From Bordetella parapertussis (GTDB taxonomy: Bacteria; Pseudomonadota; Gammaproteobacteria; Burkholderiales; Burkholderiaceae_C), in the NCBI GenBank assembly GCA_943328885.2, contig CALQBT020000079.1, positions 1 to 8,939 of the forward strand: a DNA stretch of 8,939 nt, read 5' to 3'. Position 1 is the stretch's first letter. Every line of letters begins with the position of its first letter. The position numbers and the translations under genes were made by a program. The notes under the pieces are model-generated. The model was not told the origin of the DNA, did no database searches, and saw only the letters and a list, made by a program, of their open reading frames with translations. Shown piece by piece: positions 1 to 6,260 of this stretch.

Positions 1-648
1 CAGGCCCGTGCCCAAGGCTGGCGTGAGGTGCCGCGTGAAACCCACTTGCTGGACCTGCGCCCTGGCCTGGTGGCCTTGCGGCGCGGCTTCCACGCCACCA
101 AGCGCAACCAGATCGCCAAGCCCTTGAGGATCGACAGCCGCATCGCCCAGGCGCGCAGCGCGCAGGATCTGGAGCCCTACTTCGAGGTCTACGCCCACTC
201 CCTGCAACGCTGGGGCCGCGCCGGCGCCTGGCCCTACCCGCGGCAGCTTTTCCTGGATCTGTTGCGCAGCCCCGCAGCCCGCATCTGGACGCACCATGTG
301 CAAGGGCGCCTAGCCTGCGCGATGGTCATCCTGGAATCCCGCCACCAAGCCCTGTACTGGCAAGGCGTGTCGCGCATTGACGAGTACCAGAAACCTGCCC
401 ACCCCGTGGTGCGGCTGCTTGATGCGGTGATCCAGGACCTGGTCGCACGTGACGTACCCATGCTCAACCTCGGCGCCAGCGACGGCCTGCCGCAGGTACG
501 GCGCTTCAAGGAGGAGTTCGGGGCTCAGCCTGCAGCCTACAGCGCGATGGAGTGGGAGTCCGCTTCCTGGCGCTGGCTGCGGCAGACGCGCAGTCGACTT
601 TCTTCAAACCTGCCGGGATCATCCGGGCTTCACAGGGCAGGGGCATGA
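1..648 (+). CDS. FemAB/GNAT-like acyltransferase, 5' end outside the window
   Basis: The reading frame is open from the first base, so the N-terminal part lies upstream; about 215 residues are visible. Early in the fragment a basic stretch (FHATKRNQIAKPLR) resembles the lysine/arginine-rich segment of FemAB-like and BioF2-like acetyltransferase domains. Towards the end, LNLGASDGLPQVRRFKEEFG resembles the closing strand-loop-helix of the GNAT fold in these proteins (a small residue-rich turn followed by a RFKxxFG-like element). Family members transfer acyl or aminoacyl groups to cell-wall, exopolysaccharide or small-molecule substrates; the substrate here cannot be read from sequence. The methyltransferase gene follows after 30 bp on the same strand, suggesting co-transcription. 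The pairing is compatible with a surface-polysaccharide operon, but that is inference. The fold call is fairly secure, the function open. Confidence 0.7.
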   Translation, partial: QARAQGWREVPRETHLLDLRPGLVALRRGFHATKRNQIAKPLRIDSRIAQARSAQDLEPYFEVYAHSLQRWGRAGAWPYPRQLFLDLLRSPAARIWTHHVQGRLACAMVILESRHQALYWQGVSRIDEYQKPAHPVVRLLDAVIQDLVARDVPMLNLGASDGLPQVRRFKEEFGAQPAAYSAMEWESASWRWLRQTRSRLSSNLPGSSGLHRAGA

Positions 649-667
649 TGGGCAATGCAGTCTCACC

Positions 668-673
668 AGGGGG
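668..673 (+). promoter_or_regulatory. Ribosome binding site of the methyltransferase gene
   Basis: AGGGGG lies 5 nt before the ATG at 679. It supports that start over any internal one and lies in the short gap after the acyltransferase stop. Confidence 0.6.
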
Positions 674-678
674 TATAG

Positions 679-1431
679 ATGGCTGAAGTGGACTGGGACG
701 AACGGGCCCGGCAAGGGGTGGGTCTGCAGTCGGTGATCGACCCCGGCGACCGCAGCGGTCTAAAAAATGGCCTGATCGACCGCATTCAGTGGGACGTGGT
801 GCAGCCCTGGGCCAGCAGCCGGCGCCGGGTGCTGGACTATGGTTGCGGCATTGGCCGCTTCGCGCAGCGCATCATCGCCACTGGCAGCACCTACTGCGGC
901 ATGGACACCTCGTCAGCCATGATCGAGGCCGCGCGTCAGGCGCACCCGGGCGGCTCCGCCACCTTCGTGCACGCGCCTGGCCTGCCGCTGCCGCTGGATT
1001 CCGGCCGCTTCGACGGCTGCCTGACGGTGGGCGTGCTGCAGTGCCTGACCACGGCCGACGGACAGGCCCTGCGTGACGCAGTGGTTGAACTGGCGCGCAT
1101 GCTGCCAGCCGGCGGCGAGTTGCTGATGATCGAGCAAGCCAGTGCCTCAGGTCGCCATTCCGGCTCTGTCAGCCACAGCACCTCGGAGCGGAACTACCTG
1201 GACGCGCTCGCCCCGTACTTCGAGGTGCTGGACCTGCAGCGCATCCGCCTGGCCACCCTCACACGCCCCAGTGCCGCGTACCTGCGCTGGGGCGCAACCT
1301 GGCCTGCGCGTAGCACCGTAGAAGGCTGGTTGGCTCGTCGTGAGCATGCCCGGGCGAGGTCTGCGGATAGCGCGGCACTTCAGGCGCAGGTCTACCACGA
1401 CGTGGCGATCCGCGCGGCGCGACGGCCTTGA
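679..1431 (+). CDS. Class I SAM-dependent methyltransferase (Methyltransf_11 type)
   Basis: A 250-residue protein of usual length for a stand-alone class I methyltransferase. Motif I, which binds S-adenosylmethionine, is VLDYGCGIGRF at residues 51-61. The acidic residue that contacts the ribose falls in GMDTS (D76). FDGCLTVGVLQCL from residue 111 matches the motif IV/post-motif region, with the HVL-like turn typical of Methyltransf_11. A second half of about 120 residues, rich in Arg and Ala, would form the substrate cap and ends with YHDVAIRAARRP, like the last beta strand of the family, so the gene looks complete. The acceptor substrate is unknown. The gene sits 30 bp after the acyltransferase, so both may modify the same glycan or lipid (inference). 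Immediately after its stop begins a transposase scrap, which marks the end of this operon. Confidence 0.85.
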   Translation: MAEVDWDERARQGVGLQSVIDPGDRSGLKNGLIDRIQWDVVQPWASSRRRVLDYGCGIGRFAQRIIATGSTYCGMDTSSAMIEAARQAHPGGSATFVHAPGLPLPLDSGRFDGCLTVGVLQCLTTADGQALRDAVVELARMLPAGGELLMIEQASASGRHSGSVSHSTSERNYLDALAPYFEVLDLQRIRLATLTRPSAAYLRWGATWPARSTVEGWLARREHARARSADSAALQAQVYHDVAIRAARRP

Positions 1432-1432
1432 G

Positions 1433-1541
1433 CCAAGGGCCGCGCCGGCCATGTGCGCATCGACACCGTCCACCAAGGCGACCTGAACGGCGTCAAGGGC
1501 ATGCACCACATCACCTGCGTGGACGAAGTCAGCCAGTGGCG
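1433..1541 (+). pseudogene. Fragment of an rve/DDE-type integrase-transposase (IS3/IS481-like)
   Basis: In the frame starting at 1433 the DNA reads AKGRAGHVRIDTVHQGDLNG followed by VKGMHHITCVDEVSQW. This matches the start of the rve integrase catalytic core, where a GxxxxDTVHxGD segment carries the first catalytic Asp and a ...HITCVDEV.Q strand follows. No start codon, helix-turn-helix part, second Asp or Glu is present. After about position 1541 the frame runs into unrelated sequence and a stop at about 1576-1578. It is therefore a dead scrap of about 36 codons, beginning just after the methyltransferase stop. Family assignment between IS3 and IS481 cannot be settled from this length. Confidence 0.7.
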
Positions 1542-1784
1542 TTCAACAGTGCGTCCGACTCTGCGACCAGTTCCGCCATAAGCGCCAGATGCTCTGGAGA
1601 TCCCAGAAAGGAACTGGTCGCGCAGAAACGATTCCTGCTAGTCGTTTCACCAGTTTTGCCTGCGCGTTCAGCCCAAGCTTGGCTGGAAATTCGCCCAATG
1701 ACCAAGCCTACACCCCGATCAGCCTAGGGTTAAACCCGCGTTGCATCAGGAGTCGCCGGACGCGTTCGCCTTCAGCACAGCGGG
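1542..1784. other. Gene-poor stretch with nested inverted repeats
   Basis: No recognisable gene on either strand. The plus-strand frames lack family motifs. On the minus strand a 64-codon frame is open between stops at 1724-1726 and 1529-1531; it ends with a helix-like stretch (SPEHLALMAELVAESDALL) but has no ATG and I cannot assign it. The stretch contains strong inverted repeats, listed separately. It separates the upstream operon from the promoter of the acyl-CoA ligase and looks like accumulated mobile-element scar DNA. Confidence 0.5.
1560..1626. repeat. Inverted repeat with 15/17-nt arms around a smaller hairpin
   Basis: The left arm TCTGCGACCAGTTCC (1560-1574) is the reverse complement of the right arm GGAACTGGTCGCGCAGA (1610-1626), except for a 2-nt CG insertion in the right arm. 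The 35-nt loop contains its own hairpin, CCAGA-TGC-TCTGG (1585-1597). A further 7-bp stem, GAAACGA (1625-1631) with TCGTTTC (1642-1648), follows directly. There is no T-tract, so it does not look like a simple intrinsic terminator. It may be a relic of mobile-element ends or a folded RNA; the sequence does not decide. Confidence 0.6.
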
Positions 1785-1815
1785 TTGACATTTTTATTGG
1801 TTGAACCTTTAAAAT
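1785..1815 (+). promoter_or_regulatory. Sigma70-type promoter of the acyl-CoA ligase operon
   Basis: A perfect -35 hexamer TTGACA (1785-1790) is followed by an A/T-rich spacer and an A/T-rich -10 region: TTTAAA at 1808-1813 (17-nt spacer) or TAAAAT at 1810-1815 (19-nt spacer). This is a conspicuous AT island in otherwise GC-rich DNA. Transcription would start near 1820-1823, giving a leader of about 110 nt. The first operator palindrome sits inside the spacer, so a bound protein would block RNA polymerase. Confidence 0.7.
1797..1809. promoter_or_regulatory. Operator copy 1, FadR/GntR-type palindrome within the promoter
   Basis: TTGGTTGAACCTT contains GGTT-G-AACC, a dyad centred at 1803. It fits the FadR-subfamily GntR consensus TNGTNNNACNA except for the last base. 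It lies between the -35 and -10 elements, a classic repressor position. The same core recurs at 1871-1881 and 6150-6162. The regulator itself is not in this window. Confidence 0.6.
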
Positions 1816-1870
1816 GATGCTAGCGGCAACGGCGAAGACTTGTCAATCAAATCGATCACCGGCCGGATTT

Positions 1871-1881
1871 AGGTTGAACCT
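1871..1881. promoter_or_regulatory. Operator copy 2 in the leader of the acyl-CoA ligase operon
   Basis: AGGTTGAACCT is a perfect 11-nt palindrome about a central G at 1876. The centre is 73 bp from that of copy 1, close to seven helical turns, so both sites would face the same side of the DNA and could be bridged by looping. It lies in the leader, 48 bp before the chosen GTG start. Confidence 0.6.
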
Positions 1882-1929
1882 TTGGCAGGATGCCCAACCC
1901 ATTTCAACGTGTCAAGCTGGAGTCTCCCC

Positions 1930-3651
1930 GTGAACCCACCCGTCGCCCCGCCACCGTTCTGGCCCAAGGCACTGCCGACCGAAATGCATGTCCCGCGCAC
2001 CAAGCTGTGGGAAAACCTCGAGATCGCGGCGCGCCGCTACCCGGACAAGCCGGCGTACCGCGTCTACGGCCAGGTGACGAGCTTCACCACGTTGTGGCGC
2101 GACGCGCAGCGCCTCGCCGGCTGGCTGCAGCAGCGCTGCGGCGTGAAGCGCGGCGACCGCGTGCTGCTCAGCGGCCAGAGTTCGACCCAGTTCGTCACCG
2201 CCTACCAGGCGATCCTGCGCGCCGGTGCGGTGGTCGTGCCGGTCAACTCGATGTACCTGAGCGAGGAGTTCGCGCACCTCGCCGAAGACAGCGGCGCGCG
2301 GGTGCTGATCACCGCGCAGGAACTGTGGCCGCGCGTCGAGGGGCTGCTGGGCCGCGGCGTGGAGCACGCCATCGTCTTCAACTACGCCAAGCCCGGCGAC
2401 ACGCTCGACGCCGACACGCCCGACTGGTTCCGCGCCGCGCCCGCCGCCGCTATTGCCGATGCGCCCGATGCGCGCGTGGGGTGGCTGTCCGATGCGCTTG
2501 CTGCCGGCCTGGCGCCGGCAGCGTCCGAAGGCGGCCCTGACGATCTCTGCTTGATCGCCTACACCTCGGGCACGACGGCGCGGCCTAAGGGCTGCACGCA
2601 GACGCACCGCTCTCTGCTGACGGCTGCCGTGACGCCCGCGATCTGGCGCAACGACACGCCCGACACGGTGTTTCTCGGCGCGTCGCCGATGTTCCACATG
2701 CAAGGCCTACAGGCCGTGATCAACACGACGATGGCGCTCGGCGCGAGCGTCGTGCTGCTGCCGCGCTGGGATGCCAGCCGTGCCGTCGAGCTGATCTCGA
2801 CGTACCGCATCAACCGCATCGGCGCCTCGCCGCCGATGCTCGTCGACCTGCTCGCGGTGCCAGGCCTGAAGGCAGACGCGTTCGACAGCGTGGGCGTCAT
2901 CACTGGCGGCGGCTCGGCGCTGGCCGAATCGGTGAACAAGCGGCTCGCCGATGAACTGGACATCACCTACCTTGAAGGCTACGGCATGACAGAGACCAGC
3001 TCGATGGTGATGTGCAACCCGCCACGCCGCACCAAGCGCCAGTGCCTGGGCATTCCGACCTTCGGCGTCAGCGCGATGGTCGTCGACCCCGTCACGTTCG
3101 ACCCCCTGCCCGACGGCGCCACCGCCGGGAGCGGTGAACTCTGGGTCGCCGCCGACCAGGTCAGCCCGCACGGCTACTGGCGCAACGATGCCGCGAACCG
3201 CGAGTCCTTCGTCGAGCGCGACGGCAAGCGCTGGCTGCGCACCGGCGACCTGGTGACGCGCGACGCCGACGGCTACTACTTCCTCGTCGACCGCCTGAAA
3301 CGCATGATCAACGCGGCCGGCTACAAGGTCTGGCCCTCCGAGGTCGAGTCGCTGCTGCACCGCCACCCCGCCGTGCAGGAGGCCTGCGTGATCGCCACGC
3401 TGGACCCGCGGCGCGGCGAACAGGTGACGGCGGTCGTCGTCGTGCGCCCCGGCATGAGCTTGACGGCCGAGGCGCTGATCGATTGGGCGCACGGCCAGAT
3501 GGCAACCTACAAGTGTCCGCGCGCGGTCGAGTTCATCGACCGCCTGCCACGCGCCGGCACCGGCAAGATCGACTGGCGCGGCCTTCAGGAGTCGATCCGC
3601 GCACGCGATGCGGCGGCTTCGGCCGGCGGTTCGACGAGGGCCACGGCATGA
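1930..3651 (+). CDS. AMP-forming acyl-CoA synthetase/ligase (ANL superfamily)
   Basis: A 573-residue cytoplasmic enzyme that would activate a carboxylic acid with ATP and CoA through an acyl-AMP intermediate. The usual ANL motifs occur in order: P-loop YTSGTTARPKG (211-221), YGMTET (351-356), TGD with the ribose-binding Asp (438-440), DRLKRMINAAGYKVWPSEVE hinge region, and the C-terminal catalytic Lys in TGKIDW (K546). Thus all core residues are present; Ala replaces the common Gly after SGTT. I chose GTG at 1930: GGAG (1919-1922) lies 7 nt upstream and the NPPVAPPPFWPKALP start resembles the native N-terminus of such ligases. The TTG at 1882 abuts operator copy 2 and has no ribosome binding site; ATG 1984 would cut conserved residues. 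The stop overlaps the next start (ATGA), indicating translational coupling. The substrate is unknown; an aromatic, alicyclic or medium/long-chain acid is plausible. Confidence 0.9.
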   Translation: MNPPVAPPPFWPKALPTEMHVPRTKLWENLEIAARRYPDKPAYRVYGQVTSFTTLWRDAQRLAGWLQQRCGVKRGDRVLLSGQSSTQFVTAYQAILRAGAVVVPVNSMYLSEEFAHLAEDSGARVLITAQELWPRVEGLLGRGVEHAIVFNYAKPGDTLDADTPDWFRAAPAAAIADAPDARVGWLSDALAAGLAPAASEGGPDDLCLIAYTSGTTARPKGCTQTHRSLLTAAVTPAIWRNDTPDTVFLGASPMFHMQGLQAVINTTMALGASVVLLPRWDASRAVELISTYRINRIGASPPMLVDLLAVPGLKADAFDSVGVITGGGSALAESVNKRLADELDITYLEGYGMTETSSMVMCNPPRRTKRQCLGIPTFGVSAMVVDPVTFDPLPDGATAGSGELWVAADQVSPHGYWRNDAANRESFVERDGKRWLRTGDLVTRDADGYYFLVDRLKRMINAAGYKVWPSEVESLLHRHPAVQEACVIATLDPRRGEQVTAVVVVRPGMSLTAEALIDWAHGQMATYKCPRAVEFIDRLPRAGTGKIDWRGLQESIRARDAAASAGGSTRATA

Positions 3652-4631
3652 AGGCCCTGCGGGTTCACGGCTACGGGCCGGACGATCACATCGTGCTCGA
3701 CGAGGTGCCCGTGCTCGAGCCCCGCGCCGGTGAAGTGCGCGTGCGCGTGCATGCCTGCGGCATCTCGTTCGTCGACCTGCTGTTAGCGCGCGGCGGCTAC
3801 CAGATCAGGCCCACGCCGCCGTTCGTGCCTGGCAGCGAGTTCAGCGGCGTTGTCGACGCGATCGGCCCCGACACCACCACCGATCTGAAGCCCGGCGACC
3901 GCGTCGCCGGCACGCGCCAAGGCGCCTGGGCCGAGTCGGTTTGCGTGCCCGCGACGTCGATATTCGCGCTGCCGGCGGATGCGTCGTTCGTCGAAGGCGC
4001 CGTGCTGCTCGCGGCCTTCGGCACCGCGCTCTATGCCTTGCGCGAACGCGGCCACCTTCGCCCCGGCGAAACACTGCTGGTACTGGGCGCTAGCGGCAGC
4101 GTCGGCCACGCCGCAGTCCAGATCGGCAAGCTGCTCGGCGCACGCGTGATCGCCGCCGCATCAACGGCACGCAAACGCGACGCGGCAATCGCCGCCGGCG
4201 CTGACGACGTCGTCGACGCGACGGGCGACTGGAAAGACGCCGTCAAGACCCTGACCGCGCCGCGTGGCGTCGATGTCGTGCTCGACACGGTCGGTGGCGA
4301 CGCCACCGATGCCACGTTCCGCACGCTCGGCTGGGGTGGCCGCCACCTGATGGTCGGTTTCGCCGGCGGCACGATCCATGCGCTCAAGTCGAACCTCGCA
4401 CTCGTCAAGGGCGGCTCGTTGATCGGAGTCGACTTTCGGCAGTCCGGCGAACGCGACGGCAGCCTCGCGCACGACGTCAAGCAAGACGCGATGACGATGT
4501 ACCGAGCGGGCCGCATCAAGCCGCTGGTCAGCCATGTGCTGCCACTGGCACGCTTCGAGGAAGCCACCGCGCTGGTTGGCGACCGCGCCGGTTTCGGGCG
4601 TGTCGTCTTCACCTTCGACACAGGCGCCTGA
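3648..4631 (+). CDS. Zinc-independent quinone oxidoreductase-type dehydrogenase (MDR superfamily)
   Basis: A 327-residue protein of standard length for NADPH:quinone oxidoreductase-like enzymes. The N-terminal GroES-like domain starts MKALRVHGYGPDD and includes PGSEFSGVVDAIG. It lacks the four-cysteine structural zinc lobe of alcohol dehydrogenases. The Rossmann motif is GASGSVG (147-153), matching the AxGGVG loop of this family, followed by AAVQIGKLLGARVIA. GGRHLMVGFAGG in the C-terminal half is also typical. Family members reduce quinones, enones or enoyl-CoA-like substrates with NAD(P)H. I chose ATG 3648 because it overlaps the ligase stop by 4 nt and gives a family-like N-terminus, although the frame is open further upstream. 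Coupling to the ligase suggests a step on the CoA ester or its product (inference). It ends one base before the stop of the convergent Bug remnant. Confidence 0.9.
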   Translation: MKALRVHGYGPDDHIVLDEVPVLEPRAGEVRVRVHACGISFVDLLLARGGYQIRPTPPFVPGSEFSGVVDAIGPDTTTDLKPGDRVAGTRQGAWAESVCVPATSIFALPADASFVEGAVLLAAFGTALYALRERGHLRPGETLLVLGASGSVGHAAVQIGKLLGARVIAAASTARKRDAAIAAGADDVVDATGDWKDAVKTLTAPRGVDVVLDTVGGDATDATFRTLGWGGRHLMVGFAGGTIHALKSNLALVKGGSLIGVDFRQSGERDGSLAHDVKQDAMTMYRAGRIKPLVSHVLPLARFEEATALVGDRAGFGRVVFTFDTGA

Positions 4632-4632
4632 C

Positions 4633-5092
4633 TCAAGCTGGAGTGACGCCCTCAACCAGCTGCAGCGCCGCCAGGATCACGGCCGATTCGTCGACCGTGC
4701 CGGCCTTGCGCATTTCGCGCAGCGTGCCCAGGCCCCGCGGTTTGCGCGTGATCTCGGCCGATATCTTGTCGACGATCGGCTTGGCGTGCCGTCCGGTACG
4801 ATGCCCATCGACCGGCCCGACAGCTTGACGGCGGGATAGCCGGCCTCGGCGAAGGTCGGCACTTCGGGGAATTCCTTCAACCGCGTGGGCAGCGCAAGCG
4901 CCAGCAGCTTCATCGTGCCGGCCCTGGCCTGCACCGCCAGGCTGCCCTGTGCGCCCATCACCGCCTTGATCTGCCCGCCCATCAACGCTTGGATGGCCGA
5001 CGCCTCGCCCTTGAACGGCACGTGCACTGGGCGACCAGGCCGCTCTGGGCCTCGCACAGGCAGCATGAGCTGAGGTGCGCTTCGTCGGCGCC
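4633..5092 (-). pseudogene. Truncated, frameshifted Bug/TctC receptor gene
   Basis: Read on the minus strand, three frames in succession give the C-terminal half of a Bug-type tripartite tricarboxylate transporter receptor. From 5092 one frame gives GADEAHLS...CEAQSGLVAQ, which aligns with GSATHVYMELLAQHAGIKV in the intact neighbour. Near 5028 the frame changes to VHVPFKGEASAIQALMGGQI and on to KEFPEVPTFAEAGYP and GIVPDGTP. Near 4783 a one-base deletion shifts it to KPIVDKISAEI...ESAVILAALQLVEGVTPA and a TGA at 4633-4635. The signal peptide and N-terminal lobe, about half the protein, are missing. It lies directly downstream of the intact Bug gene on the same strand, so it probably was a tandem receptor gene that lost its 5' half. 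It overlaps nothing but converges to within one base of the oxidoreductase gene. Confidence 0.8.
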
Positions 5093-5130
5093 AGGAAGGT
5101 GCCGCGCTTCGGGGTGGTCCGCGCTGCGCC

Positions 5131-6117
5131 CTACTCCACCTTGACGCCCGACTGGCGGATCGCCTTGGCCCATTCCTCGGCCGAGGCCCTCATGACCGCG
5201 GCGAACTGGGCCCGCGTGGTCACGGCGGGCACCTCCAGCGCGTAGCTGAGGATCTGCTCGCGCACGTCAGGGCGGGCGGTGATGCGGTCGATTTCTGCCG
5301 ACAGCCGATCGACGATGGGTGGCGGCGTTCCCTTCAGCAAAAAGAAGCCGACGAAGCCTTCGATGTCGAGGTTGGGGAACTTCAGTTCGTAGCCGGTCGG
5401 CACATCGGGGAAGTTGGTGAGGCGTTTGCGCACGCTCACCGCCATCAGCGGCCGGACTTCCTTCTGGAATTGCCTGACCAGGCCGCCGGTGAGCCAGCCG
5501 GCGGTCAGCCGGCCCGACGCGAGGTCTGGGGCCAGCGCCACCTCACCGCGGTAGGGGATGTGCAACACCTTGATGCCCGCATGCTGCGCCAGGAGCTCCA
5601 TGTACACGTGCGTTGCCGATCCGTTGCCCGGTGTGCCGTAGCTGATGGGCACCGGCGACTTCCTGGCGTACTCGATGAATTCCTGCATCGTGTTCAGGCC
5701 GAGTGAGGTCTTCACGCACAGCAGGCTGCTTCTGCTGGCCATCTGCGACACGGGCATGAAGATCTCGAACGGGTCGTACTTCACGCTCGGGTACAGAAGG
5801 GGCACGCGGACCAGTTCGGTCGACGCCTGCAGCAGCGTGTAGCCGTCTGCCGGCGACGACGTGACGGACGCGATGCCGATGGTCTGGTTCGCGCCGGGCT
5901 TGTTGTCGACGATGACGGTCTGCTTCAGCGCAGTCTTCAGGTGCTCGGCATAAATGCGCGCCAGGTTGTCCGGCGCGGTGCCGGCCGCGGAGGGGACGAC
6001 GATGCGCAGCGTCTTGGACGGCCAGTCGGTCTGGGCCCGCGCAGCGGCGGGCAACAGTGGCAACGCGGCCGCGGCGAGGGCGCGGCGCGTGAAATCGCGG
6101 CGGTGCATGGGATTCAT
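5131..6117 (-). CDS. Bug/TctC-family periplasmic solute-binding receptor, Tat-exported
   Basis: A 328-residue protein of normal Bug length. The N-terminus MNPMHRRDFTRRALAAAALP followed by LLPAAARA-Q is a twin-arginine signal (RRDFT) with a hydrophobic core and an AxA cleavage site, so the mature protein is periplasmic. The mature part begins DWPSKTLRIVVPSAAGTAPDN; this corresponds to the family's VPFxxGGxxD ligand loop, with the Asp kept but PF and GG altered to PS and GT. LHIPYRGE and NFPDVPTGYELKF are further Bug landmarks. Bug proteins bind carboxylates or small metabolites for tripartite tricarboxylate transporters. No TctA/TctB genes are visible, so it would be an orphan receptor. I chose ATG 6117 because GGAAGG (6125-6130) lies 7 nt upstream; the ATGs at 6135 and 6132 lack such a site. 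An operator palindrome lies 33 bp before the start, shared with the ligase operon. Confidence 0.9.
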   Translation of the reverse strand: MNPMHRRDFTRRALAAAALPLLPAAARAQTDWPSKTLRIVVPSAAGTAPDNLARIYAEHLKTALKQTVIVDNKPGANQTIGIASVTSSPADGYTLLQASTELVRVPLLYPSVKYDPFEIFMPVSQMASRSSLLCVKTSLGLNTMQEFIEYARKSPVPISYGTPGNGSATHVYMELLAQHAGIKVLHIPYRGEVALAPDLASGRLTAGWLTGGLVRQFQKEVRPLMAVSVRKRLTNFPDVPTGYELKFPNLDIEGFVGFFLLKGTPPPIVDRLSAEIDRITARPDVREQILSYALEVPAVTTRAQFAAVMRASAEEWAKAIRQSGVKVE

Positions 6118-6124
6118 CGGGTAG

Positions 6125-6130
6125 CCTTCC
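6125..6130 (-). promoter_or_regulatory. Ribosome binding site of the Bug gene
   Basis: On the minus strand GGAAGG lies 7 nt before the ATG at 6117. It overlaps codons of the longer possible reading frame and so decides against the starts at 6135 and 6132. Confidence 0.6.
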
Positions 6131-6149
6131 ATCATCGGTCAAAGGTATT

Positions 6150-6162
6150 TTGGTTCAACCAA
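6150..6162. promoter_or_regulatory. Operator copy 3, upstream of the Bug gene
   Basis: TTGGTTCAACCAA is a perfect 13-nt palindrome with central C at 6156. It satisfies TNGTNNNACNA, the FadR-subfamily GntR consensus, at every fixed position. On the minus strand ATTGGTTGAACC is identical to 12 bases at 1796-1807 in the ligase promoter. It lies about 33 bp upstream of the Bug start codon; a clear -35/-10 pair is not visible here. Confidence 0.6.
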
Positions 6163-6188
6163 TGAAGCACAGGCGCTAGAGATAACCC

Positions 6189-6213
6189 CTAGAGAAGGTC
6201 TGCATAAATCCCG
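6189..6213 (+). repeat. Probable left end of the IS5-family remnant with CTAG target
   Basis: GAAGGTCTGCATAAATCCCG, starting at 6194, resembles the terminal inverted repeat style of IS5-family elements (GGTCTG near the tip). CTAG, a target-type tetranucleotide for IS5, directly precedes it at 6189-6192. CTAGAGA occurs twice, at 6176 and 6189. I found no matching right-hand repeat downstream of 6846, so that end appears to be lost. Confidence 0.4.
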
Positions 6214-6260
6214 ACCGGATGTGCTTGGCCGATCGTGATGTATCTGGGGAAATCTAACCC

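Noticed and set aside
1082..1090. GGTTGAACT resembling the operator core
   Set aside because: It lies in the methyltransferase coding sequence, lacks the full dyad (ends in T rather than CC) and has no promoter near it.
1560..1648. Integron attC site or rho-independent terminator
   Set aside because: There are no recognisable attC core (GTTRRRY-type) boxes in the right places, no integron cassette gene and no T-tract after any of the stems.
1882..1929. Longer N-terminus of the acyl-CoA ligase from TTG 1882
   Set aside because: The TTG directly abuts operator copy 2 and has no ribosome binding site; GTG 1930 has GGAG at 7 nt and gives a family-like N-terminus.
1912..2703. Long antisense open frame of about 263 codons opposite the ligase gene
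   Set aside because: Its composition (Arg, Ala, Gly, His runs) is typical of shadows in high-GC genes, it lacks motifs, and the opposite strand has a clear ligase.
3483..3647. Longer start for the oxidoreductase within the ligase gene
   Set aside because: This part is an Arg/Pro-rich shadow of the ligase reading frame; ATG 3648 gives the typical MKALRVHGYG start of the family.
6118..6135. Start of the Bug gene at ATG 6135
   Set aside because: It would place extra residues before the Tat signal and overlap the good ribosome binding site at 6125-6130; 6117 is better supported.
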